Shown piece by piece: positions 8,601-17,102 of a stretch of DNA of 19,785 nt. The DNA is from Flammeovirgaceae bacterium UBA5008 (lineage in GTDB: Bacteria; Bacteroidota; Bacteroidia; Cytophagales; Cyclobacteriaceae), in the NCBI GenBank assembly GCA_002398365.1, contig DGYK01000063.1, positions 1-19,785 on the forward strand, in the 5' to 3' direction. How positions within the stretch are numbered: the stretch's first letter is position 1; every line of letters begins with the position of its first letter. Both the position numbers and the translations under genes were made by a program. A model generated the notes under the pieces. The model was not told the DNA's origin and did not search any database. It was given only the letters and a program-made list of their open reading frames with translations.

Positions 8601-11600
8601 ACCGGTTCGGTAATCGTTAGCCGGATCGTTGCTGTACAATGCTTTAAAGCCATAGTCATCATAATACGTTACCGTGAGGTATTGATTCACATCGCTTACC
8701 AAGGGAAAACTCTTGTTGTCATAGCCATGCACTGCTCCACTGCTGCTGAATGTCTCATACCAGCTTCCGTTGTTGGTGGCCAAATTATCATAGTAGCTGT
8801 TTATCACTCCTTGCATGGTAGCCTGATCAATCGCACTGCCATGAGTATAAATACCTGTCAGCACAGGCCTGTTCAACGCATCATACTTGGTAAACGTCCA
8901 TTGGTTCTGCAGCCTCTGGTTGCCGTCCTGCGTCATCACCAACCTGTCTCTATTGTCATACACCATGTACACCCAGTCCGCACCTGGCACTTTCTTGTGC
9001 GTCATCCGCTTGCTGCCATCGTATTTGTACAAAAAGGCAAAATTGTTAATAGTTTCCTCTTCTAAAGTTAGCGTCTCAAAGGGCAATTCGTTTGTATAGG
9101 GTGAAGCTCCAACAGCATTAATCGAACGAATGCGATAATAGTATTGTGTATTGGCCGTCAAGCCTTGATCGATGTATTCTGTAGTATTGGCGGGGGTAGT
9201 ATTTACCAACGTATACCCAGTACCGCTGGTAGTCGAGCGCTCAATTTGAAAGCCCGTCTCCACCAAAGATGCATCCACCCATTTTAGCTTTAACTGTGTA
9301 GATGAAACCGCAACAGCAGATAAGGAAATAGGGGGTGCAAATAATGTGGTAGCCATTGATTCGGTCGTATAAAGCGAGTTACTTACAGCATTAATGGCTC
9401 GGACGCGATAATAATATGTTGTTCCGTCTTGTATTCCTGTATCCGAATACGATGTTGCCTGTGGTGCAGTAGTCGCAACTAGCACATAGCCGCTGCCTGC
9501 TGTTAGTGACCTTTCAATCTGATAGCCCGTTTCATTGGACGAAGCATCTGTCCATGTCAGATTAATTTGATTCGTAGAAAAAGCGGTAGCTACTAAATTC
9601 GTAGGGGCAACCAAATAGGTGGCTGCTGAAAATACTGAAGTAAAACTCGAGCTTCCTACCCCATTCGTTGATAGTATCCGATAAAAATATCGCACACCAG
9701 GGTTTAGTCCTGCTGAAGCAAAGAAGACAACATTCGGACTTGTGTTAAAAATAAACGAAAATGGGCCAGTTGCAGATGTCCCTCGCTCAATTCGAAATGC
9801 CGATTCATTATTCGAGTTATCTGTCCAAGTAAGATTGATTTGTGTGATAGAGGCAGGTGCCGCCCCTGGTGAGGTGGGCGCAATCGGTGCGGTTATGGGC
9901 ACAACAATTTCCGGTGAGTAAGCTGAAAGCCCTACCGGGTTTTTTGAACGGATACGATAATAATAAGTAGATCCATTGGTCAATCCGGTATTGGTAAAGG
10001 TAGTTGCATTAGCCGCAGTTGTGTTAATTAATGTATACCCGCTGCCTGAAGTAGTGGACCGCTCGATCTCATAACCGGACTCATTAGTAGCATTATCGGT
10101 CCATGACATACTTATTTCGGTTGTGGTAGAAGGCCAACCTCTAAACAAAGTAGGGGCAGCTGGTACCGTTAAACTGACGGTTAGCACAGAGCTGTTAATA
10201 GCAACTACACCATTTACTGCCTGAATCCGATAGTAGTATACTGTTCCAGCGGTGAGGCCTACATCTGAGAAAGAGACCGTGTTGGGAGGAAGATTACCAG
10301 CCACTACGAAACCTGCTGTAGTGGAGGTAGTCGACCGCTGGACTACATAGCCCGTTTCAAAATTATTGGGGTCGGTCCAGGTAAAATCAACTTGTGTTGG
10401 AGAGATAATGGTATATGCTACACCAGTAGGCCCTGCAGGAATCCCAATATAAACACTTGCTACAGGTGAATAACTGGAGGCACCCACCGCATTGATGGAA
10501 CGAATTCTGTAGTAATACCAAGTATTCACCGCGAGGCCAGTATTCAATCGTGAAACCGTGTTCGCAGCATTCGTAAATACGAGACTGAATCCGGAAGAAG
10601 CGGAAGTGGAGGAGCGTTCAATCTCAAATCCTGTTTCGTTGTTCGATGCGTCTGTCCATGTGAGCGTTACTCCTCCCGAAGAATTAGTTAAACTCGCCAC
10701 AAAATTGGTGGGCGTACTGGGAGCAGATGTAGCAACCATCACTTCAGCTGTATTAGCCGAACTACCTACTCCATTGGTGGAGCGAATGCGATAATAATAG
10801 GTGGTATTGGCAACTGCACTAACATCCGAATAGGAGGTTGCATTTGCTGCGGTAGTAGTCACAATCGTAAAGCCAGAACCCGAGGTGGTAGAACGCTCCA
10901 CAACAAAACCAGTCTCGTTGGTAGAGGCATCTACCCAGGTAAGGTTAACTTGTGTAGCAGAAGCAGCTGTTGCTGTAAGGGTGGTAGGAGCTGCCGGTAC
11001 AACAATAGCCGTACCGATTTGTGTGGTATAAGCGGATGGAAGACCGCCATTGAGTGCACGAATACGATAGTAATAAGTAGTGCCGGTGGTAAGCCCGGTA
11101 TCTACAAAGCCGGTTGCATTTATAGCTGCGGTTGTCACTAATACAAAACCGGTTCCAGATGTAGTTGATCGCTCTACGCCATAGCCGGTCTCTATGGTGG
11201 CATTATCTACCCATGATAAAGTGATCTGGGTGGGCGAAGTGGCAATGGCGGTAACACTGGTAGGCAATGCCGGTGTAGAGGTGATGGAAGTGGCTTCATT
11301 GGTATAAGCAGAAGTAAGCGCTCCATTGATGGCGCGTACTTGAAAATAATAGCGAACGTTTACCGAAAGCCCGGTGACCGAGCGTGTAACCTGATTAGCT
11401 GGATTGGTGGCGATCAAGCTATAACCACTGCCTGCCGTGGTAGACATCCATATCTGAAACCCTGTTTCATCCGCAGAGCCATCCACCCAAGCCAGATTAA
11501 TGCTGGTGGTTGTACCAACAGTAGCTGTCAATCCGCTCGGTGCCGAAGGCGTAATCGTAGATGAACCCGTTTGTGTTGAATATGCCGAACTGCCTGAGCC

Positions 11601-11969
11601 ATTGGTAGACCTAATGCGGTAATAATACATGGTATTAGCAACAACTCCCGCATCTGAGTAGGATACTGCGTTGGCAGCCGTTGTAAATATTAATGCAAAA
11701 CCGGTGCTTGAGGTAGTAGAGCGCTCTATTTGAAAACCGGTCTCGTTGGTAGAAGCATCTACCCAGGTGAGGTTGATTTGGGTAGACGAAGCGGTTGTAG
11801 CTGTTACTGATGTAGGCACAGCCGGAATTTGTGCCATCACGGTGGTGGCTGATAGACTTAGTGCGATCAACAACACGAAGGCTCGTTGTAGTTTTTTTGG
11901 TAATGAAAAGAAAGTTGCAGCTTTATTCATCACCCAATCGTTTGGTAAACTCAAGCTCATCCCAATCAT
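5649..11969 (-). CDS. Secreted Fn3-RHS polymorphic toxin, C-terminal half of a split RHS protein
   Basis: The 2106-aa protein has a signal peptide (hydrophobic core FVLLIALSLSATTVMAQ, residues 31-47); M14 (11930) is an equally plausible start. Ten fibronectin type III domains of about 91 aa follow (48-964), then an RHS/YD shell from FLYKYDGSKRMTHKKVPGAD onward. DHLGNVRLTF lies at 1550-1559 and the RHS core ends with DPYGD at 1874-1878. After a variable linker with a Gly/Ala-rich stretch, the last 98 residues (from M2009) form a basic tip with HHGARIYENSG, PTISV and a terminal KIRFSNK, probably the toxin. No type IX sorting domain is visible. Shells of this kind usually begin in the same chain as the DUF6443 region, but here that part is on the gene upstream, 83 nt away. 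The toxin activity is not recognised; a small RNase is one guess. Confidence 0.85.
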   Translation of the reverse strand: MIGMSLSLPNDWVMNKAATFFSLPKKLQRAFVLLIALSLSATTVMAQIPAVPTSVTATTASSTQINLTWVDASTNETGFQIERSTTSSTGFALIFTTAANAVSYSDAGVVANTMYYYRIRSTNGSGSSAYSTQTGSSTITPSAPSGLTATVGTTTSINLAWVDGSADETGFQIWMSTTAGSGYSLIATNPANQVTRSVTGLSVNVRYYFQVRAINGALTSAYTNEATSITSTPALPTSVTAIATSPTQITLSWVDNATIETGYGVERSTTSGTGFVLVTTAAINATGFVDTGLTTGTTYYYRIRALNGGLPSAYTTQIGTAIVVPAAPTTLTATAASATQVNLTWVDASTNETGFVVERSTTSGSGFTIVTTTAANATSYSDVSAVANTTYYYRIRSTNGVGSSANTAEVMVATSAPSTPTNFVASLTNSSGGVTLTWTDASNNETGFEIERSSTSASSGFSLVFTNAANTVSRLNTGLAVNTWYYYRIRSINAVGASSYSPVASVYIGIPAGPTGVAYTIISPTQVDFTWTDPNNFETGYVVQRSTTSTTAGFVVAGNLPPNTVSFSDVGLTAGTVYYYRIQAVNGVVAINSSVLTVSLTVPAAPTLFRGWPSTTTEISMSWTDNATNESGYEIERSTTSGSGYTLINTTAANATTFTNTGLTNGSTYYYRIRSKNPVGLSAYSPEIVVPITAPIAPTSPGAAPASITQINLTWTDNSNNESAFRIERGTSATGPFSFIFNTSPNVVFFASAGLNPGVRYFYRILSTNGVGSSSFTSVFSAATYLVAPTNLVATAFSTNQINLTWTDASSNETGYQIERSLTAGSGYVLVATTAPQATSYSDTGIQDGTTYYYRVRAINAVSNSLYTTESMATTLFAPPISLSAVAVSSTQLKLKWVDASLVETGFQIERSTTSGTGYTLVNTTPANTTEYIDQGLTANTQYYYRIRSINAVGASPYTNELPFETLTLEEETINNFAFLYKYDGSKRMTHKKVPGADWVYMVYDNRDRLVMTQDGNQRLQNQWTFTKYDALNRPVLTGIYTHGSAIDQATMQGVINSYYDNLATNNGSWYETFSSSGAVHGYDNKSFPLVSDVNQYLTVTYYDDYGFKALYSNDPANDYRTGQLSAQTTATGTYSQATWNQQVKGQVTASKTKVLGSSPTTFLLNVVYYDDKYRSIQTIADNHKGGKDCTTNIYDFSGKVLATKTVHGLPSVADKTTARTFDYDHAGRLLKTWHSINGAITVLLTQNEYNEIGQLVTKNLHNTDPAATPDANRQYKQSVDYRYNIRGWLTKVNDVTTSTTGDLFSMDLNYNTSTANGGTPQYNGNISETIWRGPDARTNSYGYAYDPMNRLVEAKYYNTTDPTRNGRFDEKIWNNQLNTSGYDLNGNIKFLTRKGKTGVVGGITTYGQMDDLSYAYFGNQLQKVDDSAVDTEGFVETTTGNDYTYDVNGNMVTDQNKGITGNIVYNHLNLPEKVTKNTNEYIKYTYDAGGRKLKQEVYNSSNVVTKTTDYIGEYIYENNVLQFINHEEGRIVKDAASGNYNEYQYHLKDHLGNVRLTFTTKADEIDPATATFETANQSTEQGQFLNYDKVRRINGYLFDRTAGVNPTTTAGYAVRLSGSETEKVGLARSISVMPGDKVQIEAYAKYFDPSNSTNQTWLTTLISQIASNTAAGGIVVDGIGYASNTATGVPFGNSLNKSAETGTLPKAYLNWLVFDQDYNVILSKSGYKRVLGGREDGSDVAFYPLKPDNDITITEAGYVYIWLSNENETPVEVCFDDFKVTQTKSQVVSMNDYYPFGGEFNSYQRENSVQNRYKFNEGSELVDDLGLQIYWTDLREYDPWGRLGWWQIDPMAEMFPELSPYNYAFNNPVRYNDPYGDCPTCPQGEEADKVYARGAIVENNRGAWIYLGGGQWLTLDKTKNGYVYNADDMKKRDQIMSGDSPIKTYVLASEAQGIMQPLNSRDGVREYEKKYGTTSSFYQAGEMGAFGFALAAGSAGASQAKLPGAKQMNVSVRGENPTVERVLQTSVRTSHHGARIYENSGSARETFNAMAKYYGGEIKTTGSVSYFRTGQGQTVTLRSGTGSVPTISVKTEGVTTQVKIRFSNK
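9076..11828 (-). repeat. Ten tandem fibronectin type III repeats inside the RHS toxin gene
   Basis: Ten units of about 270-280 nt each encode LTWVDASTNETGFQIERSTT, then a turn, then TYYYRIRSINAVG. Some units are very close at DNA level. For instance the stretches near 10917-10955 and 11744-11782, which encode VNLTWVDASTNE and INLTWVDASTNE, differ at only a few bases. This points to duplication within the gene, and unit number may vary between strains. Such domains usually act as stalks or adhesive spacers on secreted proteins. Confidence 0.85.
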
Positions 11970-12052
11970 TCTTTGTATACTTTTATTTTTTGCTTCATCT
12001 GATATTTCTTTGTTGCAAATACAACTTTCTTATGCTTTTGTATTAGGTTATT

Positions 12053-14557
12053 TTAGTTCATCAAAGCTCTCACCGCTTCCGGTGGCAATACAACTCTTAG
12101 ATTACCTAAATCATCGTAGATGTAGTACGTATATGCCCAATGACTATCATTATCCGTAAAAGGTGTACCGGAGAATACCTGCACTTTCTTTAGAATTATA
12201 TGTCCCTCTTTATCCACATATTCCCGCACTTCGTTACCGTGTTCATCCTTTGTTGACTTCACACGCAATTGACCGCTCCTATAATATCCTCCTATAAGAG
12301 AGGAATTCGTAACTGTACTCTTAACTGGTATGCCATTTGAATCCACATTCCAATCAAGGATGCGCTCTAGACCTTGGCCTGTCCCGTCTAAATTGAATAC
12401 ATAACCATGTGTAACGGCTCTATTATTGTTACTCCAATCCTGTCCGGGGCCAAAATCCTTAAAGGGTCGGTTCAATGGTGAAGTTTCAAAAACAGTCTCA
12501 CTAAATGGACGTGTATCATCCGCTATCTTATCAGTAGTCGTGGAATAAAAGGGTTCCGCAATTCCGATGTATGCACCGGTTGAAGAATGAATAATTGTGT
12601 TATTCGGTTTGTACCAAGCATTTGTTGGCGCAGTAAATGGCAAGTAGGATTTATTGTTTCGCCCTAACTCATCATATACAATAGGTGTCACAATATCTTT
12701 TTTTGTTGGTGACCCTTCAATTGCTATATTCTGCATTAGTCTACCAAGACCATCAAAGTACTGGATAGATTCTGACGCTTGCTCTGCTGGTAGCAACTCT
12801 ACCATTGCTCCGTTTGTAACCCCTGCCGTTAGGAGTGTACTGGATAAAATGTAATTTTCATTCGAGCAAAAGGCGAAGTCATTATTGAACTTAATGTTCA
12901 CATCATCTATAGACGAGGTACAAGGCCCGTTACTGATGGTCCAGCGTAAAGTATAGGCAACGCCTGGTGTCCCATTAAATGTTGTGGTCGAACTGGACGC
13001 ATTCACAAATGATCCCCCAGAGCCAACGATAATACTCCAACTGCCTACCCCCACAACAGGTGCGTTTCCGGTTAACGACATAGAGGTAAGACCACAGGTC
13101 GCTTTACTGGTCTGGTCGAGACCAGCATTGGCGCTTGTTGGGGTTCTATTAAATGCAATAACTACCTCATCTGTGGAAGAAGGACAAGGACTATTGCTGA
13201 TCGTCCATCGCAAGGTATAGCTGTTTCCGCTAGTCCCGATAAAAGCGGAGTTATTGCTACTAGGATTGGTGATAGTTCCACCAGTGCCATTGATAATACT
13301 CCAAACCCCTGTTCCCAAAGCTGGAACATTGCCTGCAAGTGAAACCGATGTTTGATCACAGGTAGAAACGCCTGTTTGATCAATTCCCGCATTAGCCGTG
13401 GTAGGATTGCCGTTAAATGTTATCAGAACATTGTCAGTAGAAGTACAACTACCGCTTGCAATAGTCCATCGCAGCGTATACGTTGAACCGGCAGTTCCGG
13501 TAAATCCGGAAGTAGGGCTGGAGACATTTCCAAAAGATGCGCCTGCACCACTTACTACCGTCCAACTGCCTGTTCCTATTACTGGTGTATTGGCAGCTAA
13601 CGTAGTGGATGTAACCCCGCACGCTACCGTTTGATCAACGCCTGCATTGGCAGCGGTGGGGATAGGATTAGCAGTAACAGTGGTTGTTATTGATGTTCCC
13701 GCACACGAATTTGCTGTTGGCGTAATCGTATAAGTCGCAACCTGAGGCACAGTGGTTACATTAGAGAGCGTCTGCGCGATAGTTGTGCCTGACCCTGCGC
13801 TTGCACCGGATATATTCGGTGCAGAAACTGCCCAACTAAAAGTAGTTCCGCTAACTGCATTCGGATTCGTAATTGTTACCGTTGACATTGCTTGACCTGA
13901 ACAAATTTGTTGTGAGGCTATTGAAACGGCAGCGTTCGGAACTGGGCGTACAGTAGCCGTGATGGCAACCCGCGGTGAACTAAAGCAATCCGAAGCGGCA
14001 TTGTAACTTTCAATATAGTAAGTTGTTGTAGAACTAATGGAGGGTGTTGTATAATTGGTAGCCGTGGCTAAAGGGGTCCCACCGGTAAGAGCAGCATACC
14101 ATCGCAAGGTCGTTGCATTTGCACCTGGTGTTCCAGAAAGAGCTACTGTACCTGTTCCACACCGAAATGCAGGCGTTGGTGTAGGATTTGTTGGAACATT
14201 TGTAATTGTGAAGTAAGCGCTATAGAGAGGTGAACCTGAACAACCACTTGGAGGAGTACGTTTCAATCGAAATGTGCCTGTAGTAGACCAAGTGACTGTA
14301 AACGTAGATGAGGTTCCTCCAGGATCAGATATGGATCCGCCCACCGCACCATCCCATGTAGCATCACTATACGGTCCATAAGAACAACCAATGTTTCTCG
14401 GAATATTAATGGAGGTAGTGGAGCCAATGCACTGAGCTTGCAACTCGTTATTCAGCGAAAATGCCATTAGAAATATGATTGCAATGAATCGAATAAGCTG
14501 CAAATAATAGGTTCTTCTTTCTATATCAATATTCCAAAGTCTCATTGAATATTTCAT
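12053..14557 (-). CDS. Secreted PKD/Ig-repeat protein with DUF6443, N-terminal half of a split RHS protein
   Basis: I place the start at ATG 14557 (834 aa); a TTG two codons upstream is less likely. A signal peptide (core FIAIIFLMAFSL, cleavage near LQAQ, about residue 42) is followed by an N-terminal beta region. Next come an Ig-like domain (about 125-206), a PKD-like domain (about 208-300) and three similar 85-aa repeats (about 303-560). From about 566 the sequence matches the DUF6443 region of Bacteroidota RHS proteins: NYILSSTLL, SIQYFDGLGRLMQNIAIEGS, DIVTPIVYDELGR, YLPFTAPTNAWY. It stops just after YIYDDLGNLRVVLPPEAV, where homologues normally carry straight on into the RHS shell. That continuation is found in the next gene. 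The protein is complete at its own stop codon with no obvious frameshift. It may form the N-terminal part of a two-chain RHS complex. Confidence 0.85.
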   Translation of the reverse strand: MKYSMRLWNIDIERRTYYLQLIRFIAIIFLMAFSLNNELQAQCIGSTTSINIPRNIGCSYGPYSDATWDGAVGGSISDPGGTSSTFTVTWSTTGTFRLKRTPPSGCSGSPLYSAYFTITNVPTNPTPTPAFRCGTGTVALSGTPGANATTLRWYAALTGGTPLATATNYTTPSISSTTTYYIESYNAASDCFSSPRVAITATVRPVPNAAVSIASQQICSGQAMSTVTITNPNAVSGTTFSWAVSAPNISGASAGSGTTIAQTLSNVTTVPQVATYTITPTANSCAGTSITTTVTANPIPTAANAGVDQTVACGVTSTTLAANTPVIGTGSWTVVSGAGASFGNVSSPTSGFTGTAGSTYTLRWTIASGSCTSTDNVLITFNGNPTTANAGIDQTGVSTCDQTSVSLAGNVPALGTGVWSIINGTGGTITNPSSNNSAFIGTSGNSYTLRWTISNSPCPSSTDEVVIAFNRTPTSANAGLDQTSKATCGLTSMSLTGNAPVVGVGSWSIIVGSGGSFVNASSSTTTFNGTPGVAYTLRWTISNGPCTSSIDDVNIKFNNDFAFCSNENYILSSTLLTAGVTNGAMVELLPAEQASESIQYFDGLGRLMQNIAIEGSPTKKDIVTPIVYDELGRNNKSYLPFTAPTNAWYKPNNTIIHSSTGAYIGIAEPFYSTTTDKIADDTRPFSETVFETSPLNRPFKDFGPGQDWSNNNRAVTHGYVFNLDGTGQGLERILDWNVDSNGIPVKSTVTNSSLIGGYYRSGQLRVKSTKDEHGNEVREYVDKEGHIILKKVQVFSGTPFTDNDSHWAYTYYIYDDLGNLRVVLPPEAVRALMN
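12878..13651 (-). repeat. Three tandem PKD-like repeats in the split-RHS N-terminal gene
   Basis: Three successive units of about 255 nt each encode ANAGxDQT, then a Cys, then LxGNxPxxGxGxWSI, ending with YTLRWTISNGPC(T)SS. They begin near 13651, 13402 and 13135. They are typical extracellular repeat modules of Bacteroidota, probably spacers, with paired cysteines that could form disulfides. Confidence 0.8.
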
Positions 14558-14637
14558 AATCAAAACATTTTTTCTTTGTACAATTCAACCAACTAGATTT
14601 TTTCCAAAAAACTTATGCGTACCAGTTGACTATTAAC

Positions 14638-14653
14638 TATTAAGCGCTTAATA
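14638..14653. promoter_or_regulatory. 16-bp perfect palindrome, possible operator
   Basis: TATTAAGCGCTTAATA is perfectly self-complementary over 16 bp. It lies about 80 nt upstream of the ATG of the RHS N-terminal gene, where an operator for a dimeric regulator would be expected. No regulator gene is adjacent, so the role is inferred from symmetry and position only. Confidence 0.35.
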
Positions 14654-14729
14654 AAAGCAAAAACGCAAAATAAGCATTGTATTAGAAAATTCTATTCAAC
14701 GACACAATATAATTATCAGAAATGTTGAA

Positions 14730-14760
14730 TTGTAAGAAACTATTCGATCTCTATACTTTG
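14730..14760 (+). promoter_or_regulatory. Weak promoter candidate for the sugar operon
   Basis: TTG (14730-14732) is followed after 19 nt by TATACTTTG (14752-14760). This resembles a Bacteroidota -33/-7 pair but has one base too many or too few within TAnnTTTG. It would leave a leader of about 480 nt before the first gene. Confidence is low. Confidence 0.25.
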
Positions 14761-15239
14761 TTCTGTACAACGCCTAATGATGCTCCGCTTTAATCTCTTT
14801 CCGATAGCGAACTTTTGAAAGTTGGGTTTTTTTGTGTTTTCCCTACCCTTTAAAGCCTGATAATTACATACCATTGCTCTTTACTGAATTGTCTATATTC
14901 TATCAGAGAAACATTAACTCGGACAATTGAAATAAGGAGAATGCTCTTTTCATTCAACTTCTTGCCTTTTATTTATTAGTTGGAACTCAAAATGTATTAT
15001 TTAAAATTAAAATCTTAATAGTTTAGTTACACCTCCTAAAAATTAAGTTAACATTCACTTTCTACCTTTCGGACATATTAAACCGGATTTATAAAGCCGT
15101 CCCAAAACGGTTCATGCATAAATCATCAGGGTTGGTCTAGAAAAAGACTATTCAGTGTTCAAGAAAGTATACTCTTTCGTTAATTTGATCACTCACTCAG
15201 TCACCAACTGTTTAATAGTTGAACTTAACGAAAGGAAAT

Positions 15240-16280
15240 GTGAAGAAGATTTTGTTCACCGTAGGCTCGCTCAATCAAACCACTCAGATGCATGCCATTG
15301 CATCGCATCTATCGGAATATGATTGTTACTTCAGTCAGTTTTATAGCGACAATCCCATCATCCAATATTTTGTTAATGAAGGTGTTGCGGATCACACCAT
15401 TCTGTCGGGTCAATTCAAACAAAATGCGGAAGCTTATCTACGCCAACATCAACTAAAAAATGATTACGCGCAATCCGTTTACAATAATCAGTACGATTTG
15501 GTGGTGGTCTGCAGCGATTTGCTAGTTCCCACTTCCATTCGCAAAATGAAATCAATCTGGGTGCAAGAAGGGATGACCGACCCGATTACTCCGCTTTCAC
15601 GATTGATCAAAGCGCTTGATCTTCCGCGCTATTGGGCCATGAATACTTCGCTGAATGGCACTTCAAATCTCTGCGACATTTATTGTGTTGCCAGCGAAGG
15701 ATACAAAGATCACTTCAAGAAATTAGGAACAGAAGAAGCAAAGCTAATAGTTACCGGTATGGTGAACTTCGATCATGTAGCTTCTCTCGCTTACAATAAT
15801 TTTCCGCATCGCCATTATGTGCTTGTCGCAACTTCTGACATCCGGGAGTGTATGGGCTTTGAAAACCGGCCAGCCTTTATTCGTAAAGCTGTTGAGATCG
15901 CGAGCGGTCGCACACTCATTTTCAAATTGCATCCCAACGAAAAAAAGGAAAGAGCTATCCGTGAAATAAAACAGAACACTCCGGAAGGCACATTGATCTA
16001 CACCGATGGTAATATTAATCACATGATTTACCATTGTGATGAATTGATTACACAATACTCTACCGTTGTATATGTTGGTCTGGCGCTCGGCAAGAAAGTG
16101 CATTCTTATTTCAACATGGATGAACTCCGAAAGAAAACGCCCATTCAAAATGGAGGCAAATCAGCAGCTCATATTGCAGAGATATGTCGAAGATATATTG
16201 AGTATCCTCAAAGCCTTAAGGAATTTTTAAAAAACGAATTGCCAACAATTCAAGCTGACTATCAAAAAATCGCTTGCTAA
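15240..16280 (+). CDS. GT-B/UDP-GlcNAc 2-epimerase-like sugar protein
   Basis: The protein is about 346 aa from the GTG at 15240 (VKKILFTVGSLNQTTQMHAI). An AAAGGA lies only 3 nt upstream; an in-frame TTG at 15219 is the alternative start. The N-terminus KKILFTVGSLNQTTQM is a beta-strand and glycine-loop start typical of GT-B folds. The C-terminal half holds FKLHPNEKKERAI and then DELITQYSTVVYVGLALGKK, the nucleotide-binding pattern shared by UDP-GlcNAc 2-epimerases and CDP-glycerol-type transferases. It is the first gene of the plus-strand operon, 12 nt before the cytidylyltransferase. It probably epimerises a nucleotide sugar or transfers a sugar or polyol phosphate to a surface glycan; the sequence does not decide which. 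No signal peptide, so cytoplasmic. Confidence 0.65.
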   Translation: MKKILFTVGSLNQTTQMHAIASHLSEYDCYFSQFYSDNPIIQYFVNEGVADHTILSGQFKQNAEAYLRQHQLKNDYAQSVYNNQYDLVVVCSDLLVPTSIRKMKSIWVQEGMTDPITPLSRLIKALDLPRYWAMNTSLNGTSNLCDIYCVASEGYKDHFKKLGTEEAKLIVTGMVNFDHVASLAYNNFPHRHYVLVATSDIRECMGFENRPAFIRKAVEIASGRTLIFKLHPNEKKERAIREIKQNTPEGTLIYTDGNINHMIYHCDELITQYSTVVYVGLALGKKVHSYFNMDELRKKTPIQNGGKSAAHIAEICRRYIEYPQSLKEFLKNELPTIQADYQKIAC

Positions 16281-16292
16281 AAAACTGATCCT

Positions 16293-17102
16293 TTGAAAAT
16301 AGTAACCGTAGTACAAGCCCGCATGAGTTCGAGCCGACTTCCCGGCAAGGTGCTGTTGCCATTGTGTGGCGAACCGTTGCTATTGAAAATGCTTGAACGG
16401 CTATCTCATTCCAAATTAGTTGGGAAAATAGTAGTGGCTACTACAAAAGATGTAGAAGACGATCCAATCGAGCCACTCTGTCAAGCTCGTCAAATCTCCG
16501 TCTATCGAGGAAGCAAGTATGACTTGCTCGATCGACATTATCAAGTGACTCATCTTTACAAAGCCGATGCGGTTGTAAAAATCCCTTCGGATTGTCCTTT
16601 GATCGATCCGGCTGTTATTGATAAAGTCATCAGTTATTATCTCGAACATCAACATGAATTTGATTACGTCAGCAATTTGCATCCCGCTAGCTATCCGGAT
16701 GGGAACGATGTAGAAATCATGTCTATGAAGGCGCTAGAAAAAGCATGGGAATCGGCTACCGCAAAATTAGAACTGGAGCACACTACTCCTTTCATTTGGG
16801 AAAACCCAAATCTTTTTCGAATTGGAAATATAAAATGGGAAAGTGGCCTCGACTACTCCATGAGTCATCGTTGGACAATTGATTATCCGGAAGATTACCA
16901 ATTCATTGAAGCGATTTACAACCAATTGTATCCGGTTAAAAATATATTTTCTCTTTCCGACATTTTAGAATTGCTCGAAGCAAAACCGGAAATACAATCG
17001 ATCAACCAAAAATGGGCGGGTGTGAATTGGTACCGCCATCATTTAGACGAATTGAAAACAGTCGGAAAGAATCAAACTAAATTAATTGAAGAAGCATCAT
17101 GA
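16293..17102 (+). CDS. spsF: SpsF-like cytidylyltransferase
   Basis: This 269-aa protein belongs to the CMP-KDO/CMP-NeuAc synthetase-like family (SpsF type), which activates a sugar or sugar acid with CTP. The nucleotide-binding N-terminus reads VTVVQARMSSSRLPGKVLLP, followed by IVVATTKD (residues 46-53), the YDLLDRHY region and KIPSDCPLIDPAVID (about 96-110). The start is TTG at 16293, supported because family members begin MKIVxxxQARMxSxRLPGKV. The stop overlaps the next ATG in an ATGA. It probably makes the CMP- or CDP-sugar donor for the neighbouring transferase. The exact substrate is unknown. Confidence 0.85.
   Translation: MKIVTVVQARMSSSRLPGKVLLPLCGEPLLLKMLERLSHSKLVGKIVVATTKDVEDDPIEPLCQARQISVYRGSKYDLLDRHYQVTHLYKADAVVKIPSDCPLIDPAVIDKVISYYLEHQHEFDYVSNLHPASYPDGNDVEIMSMKALEKAWESATAKLELEHTTPFIWENPNLFRIGNIKWESGLDYSMSHRWTIDYPEDYQFIEAIYNQLYPVKNIFSLSDILELLEAKPEIQSINQKWAGVNWYRHHLDELKTVGKNQTKLIEEAS

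Larger units (their letters stand above)
14558..15239. other. 680-nt divergent intergenic region
   Basis: This lies between the divergent RHS locus and the sugar operon and has no credible ORF. Visible features are a 16-bp perfect palindrome (14638-14653), a weak plus-strand promoter candidate (14730-14760), and an AACTTT/AAAGTT dyad followed by GGGTTTTTTT (14810-14833) that could be a weak plus-strand terminator or attenuator. I see no JUMPstart element. Confidence 0.5.

Noticed and set aside
7839..9065. Long plus-strand ORFs of 146 and 178 aa
   Set aside because: They are antisense to the RHS shell, which has clear YD-type sequence; composition is hydrophobic noise without a start context.
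14558..15239. JUMPstart/ops element before the sugar operon
   Set aside because: No GGCGGTAG-type sequence is present in the leader.
15744..16148. 134-aa minus-strand ORF
   Set aside because: It is antisense to the GT-B/epimerase-like gene, which has the better family match.
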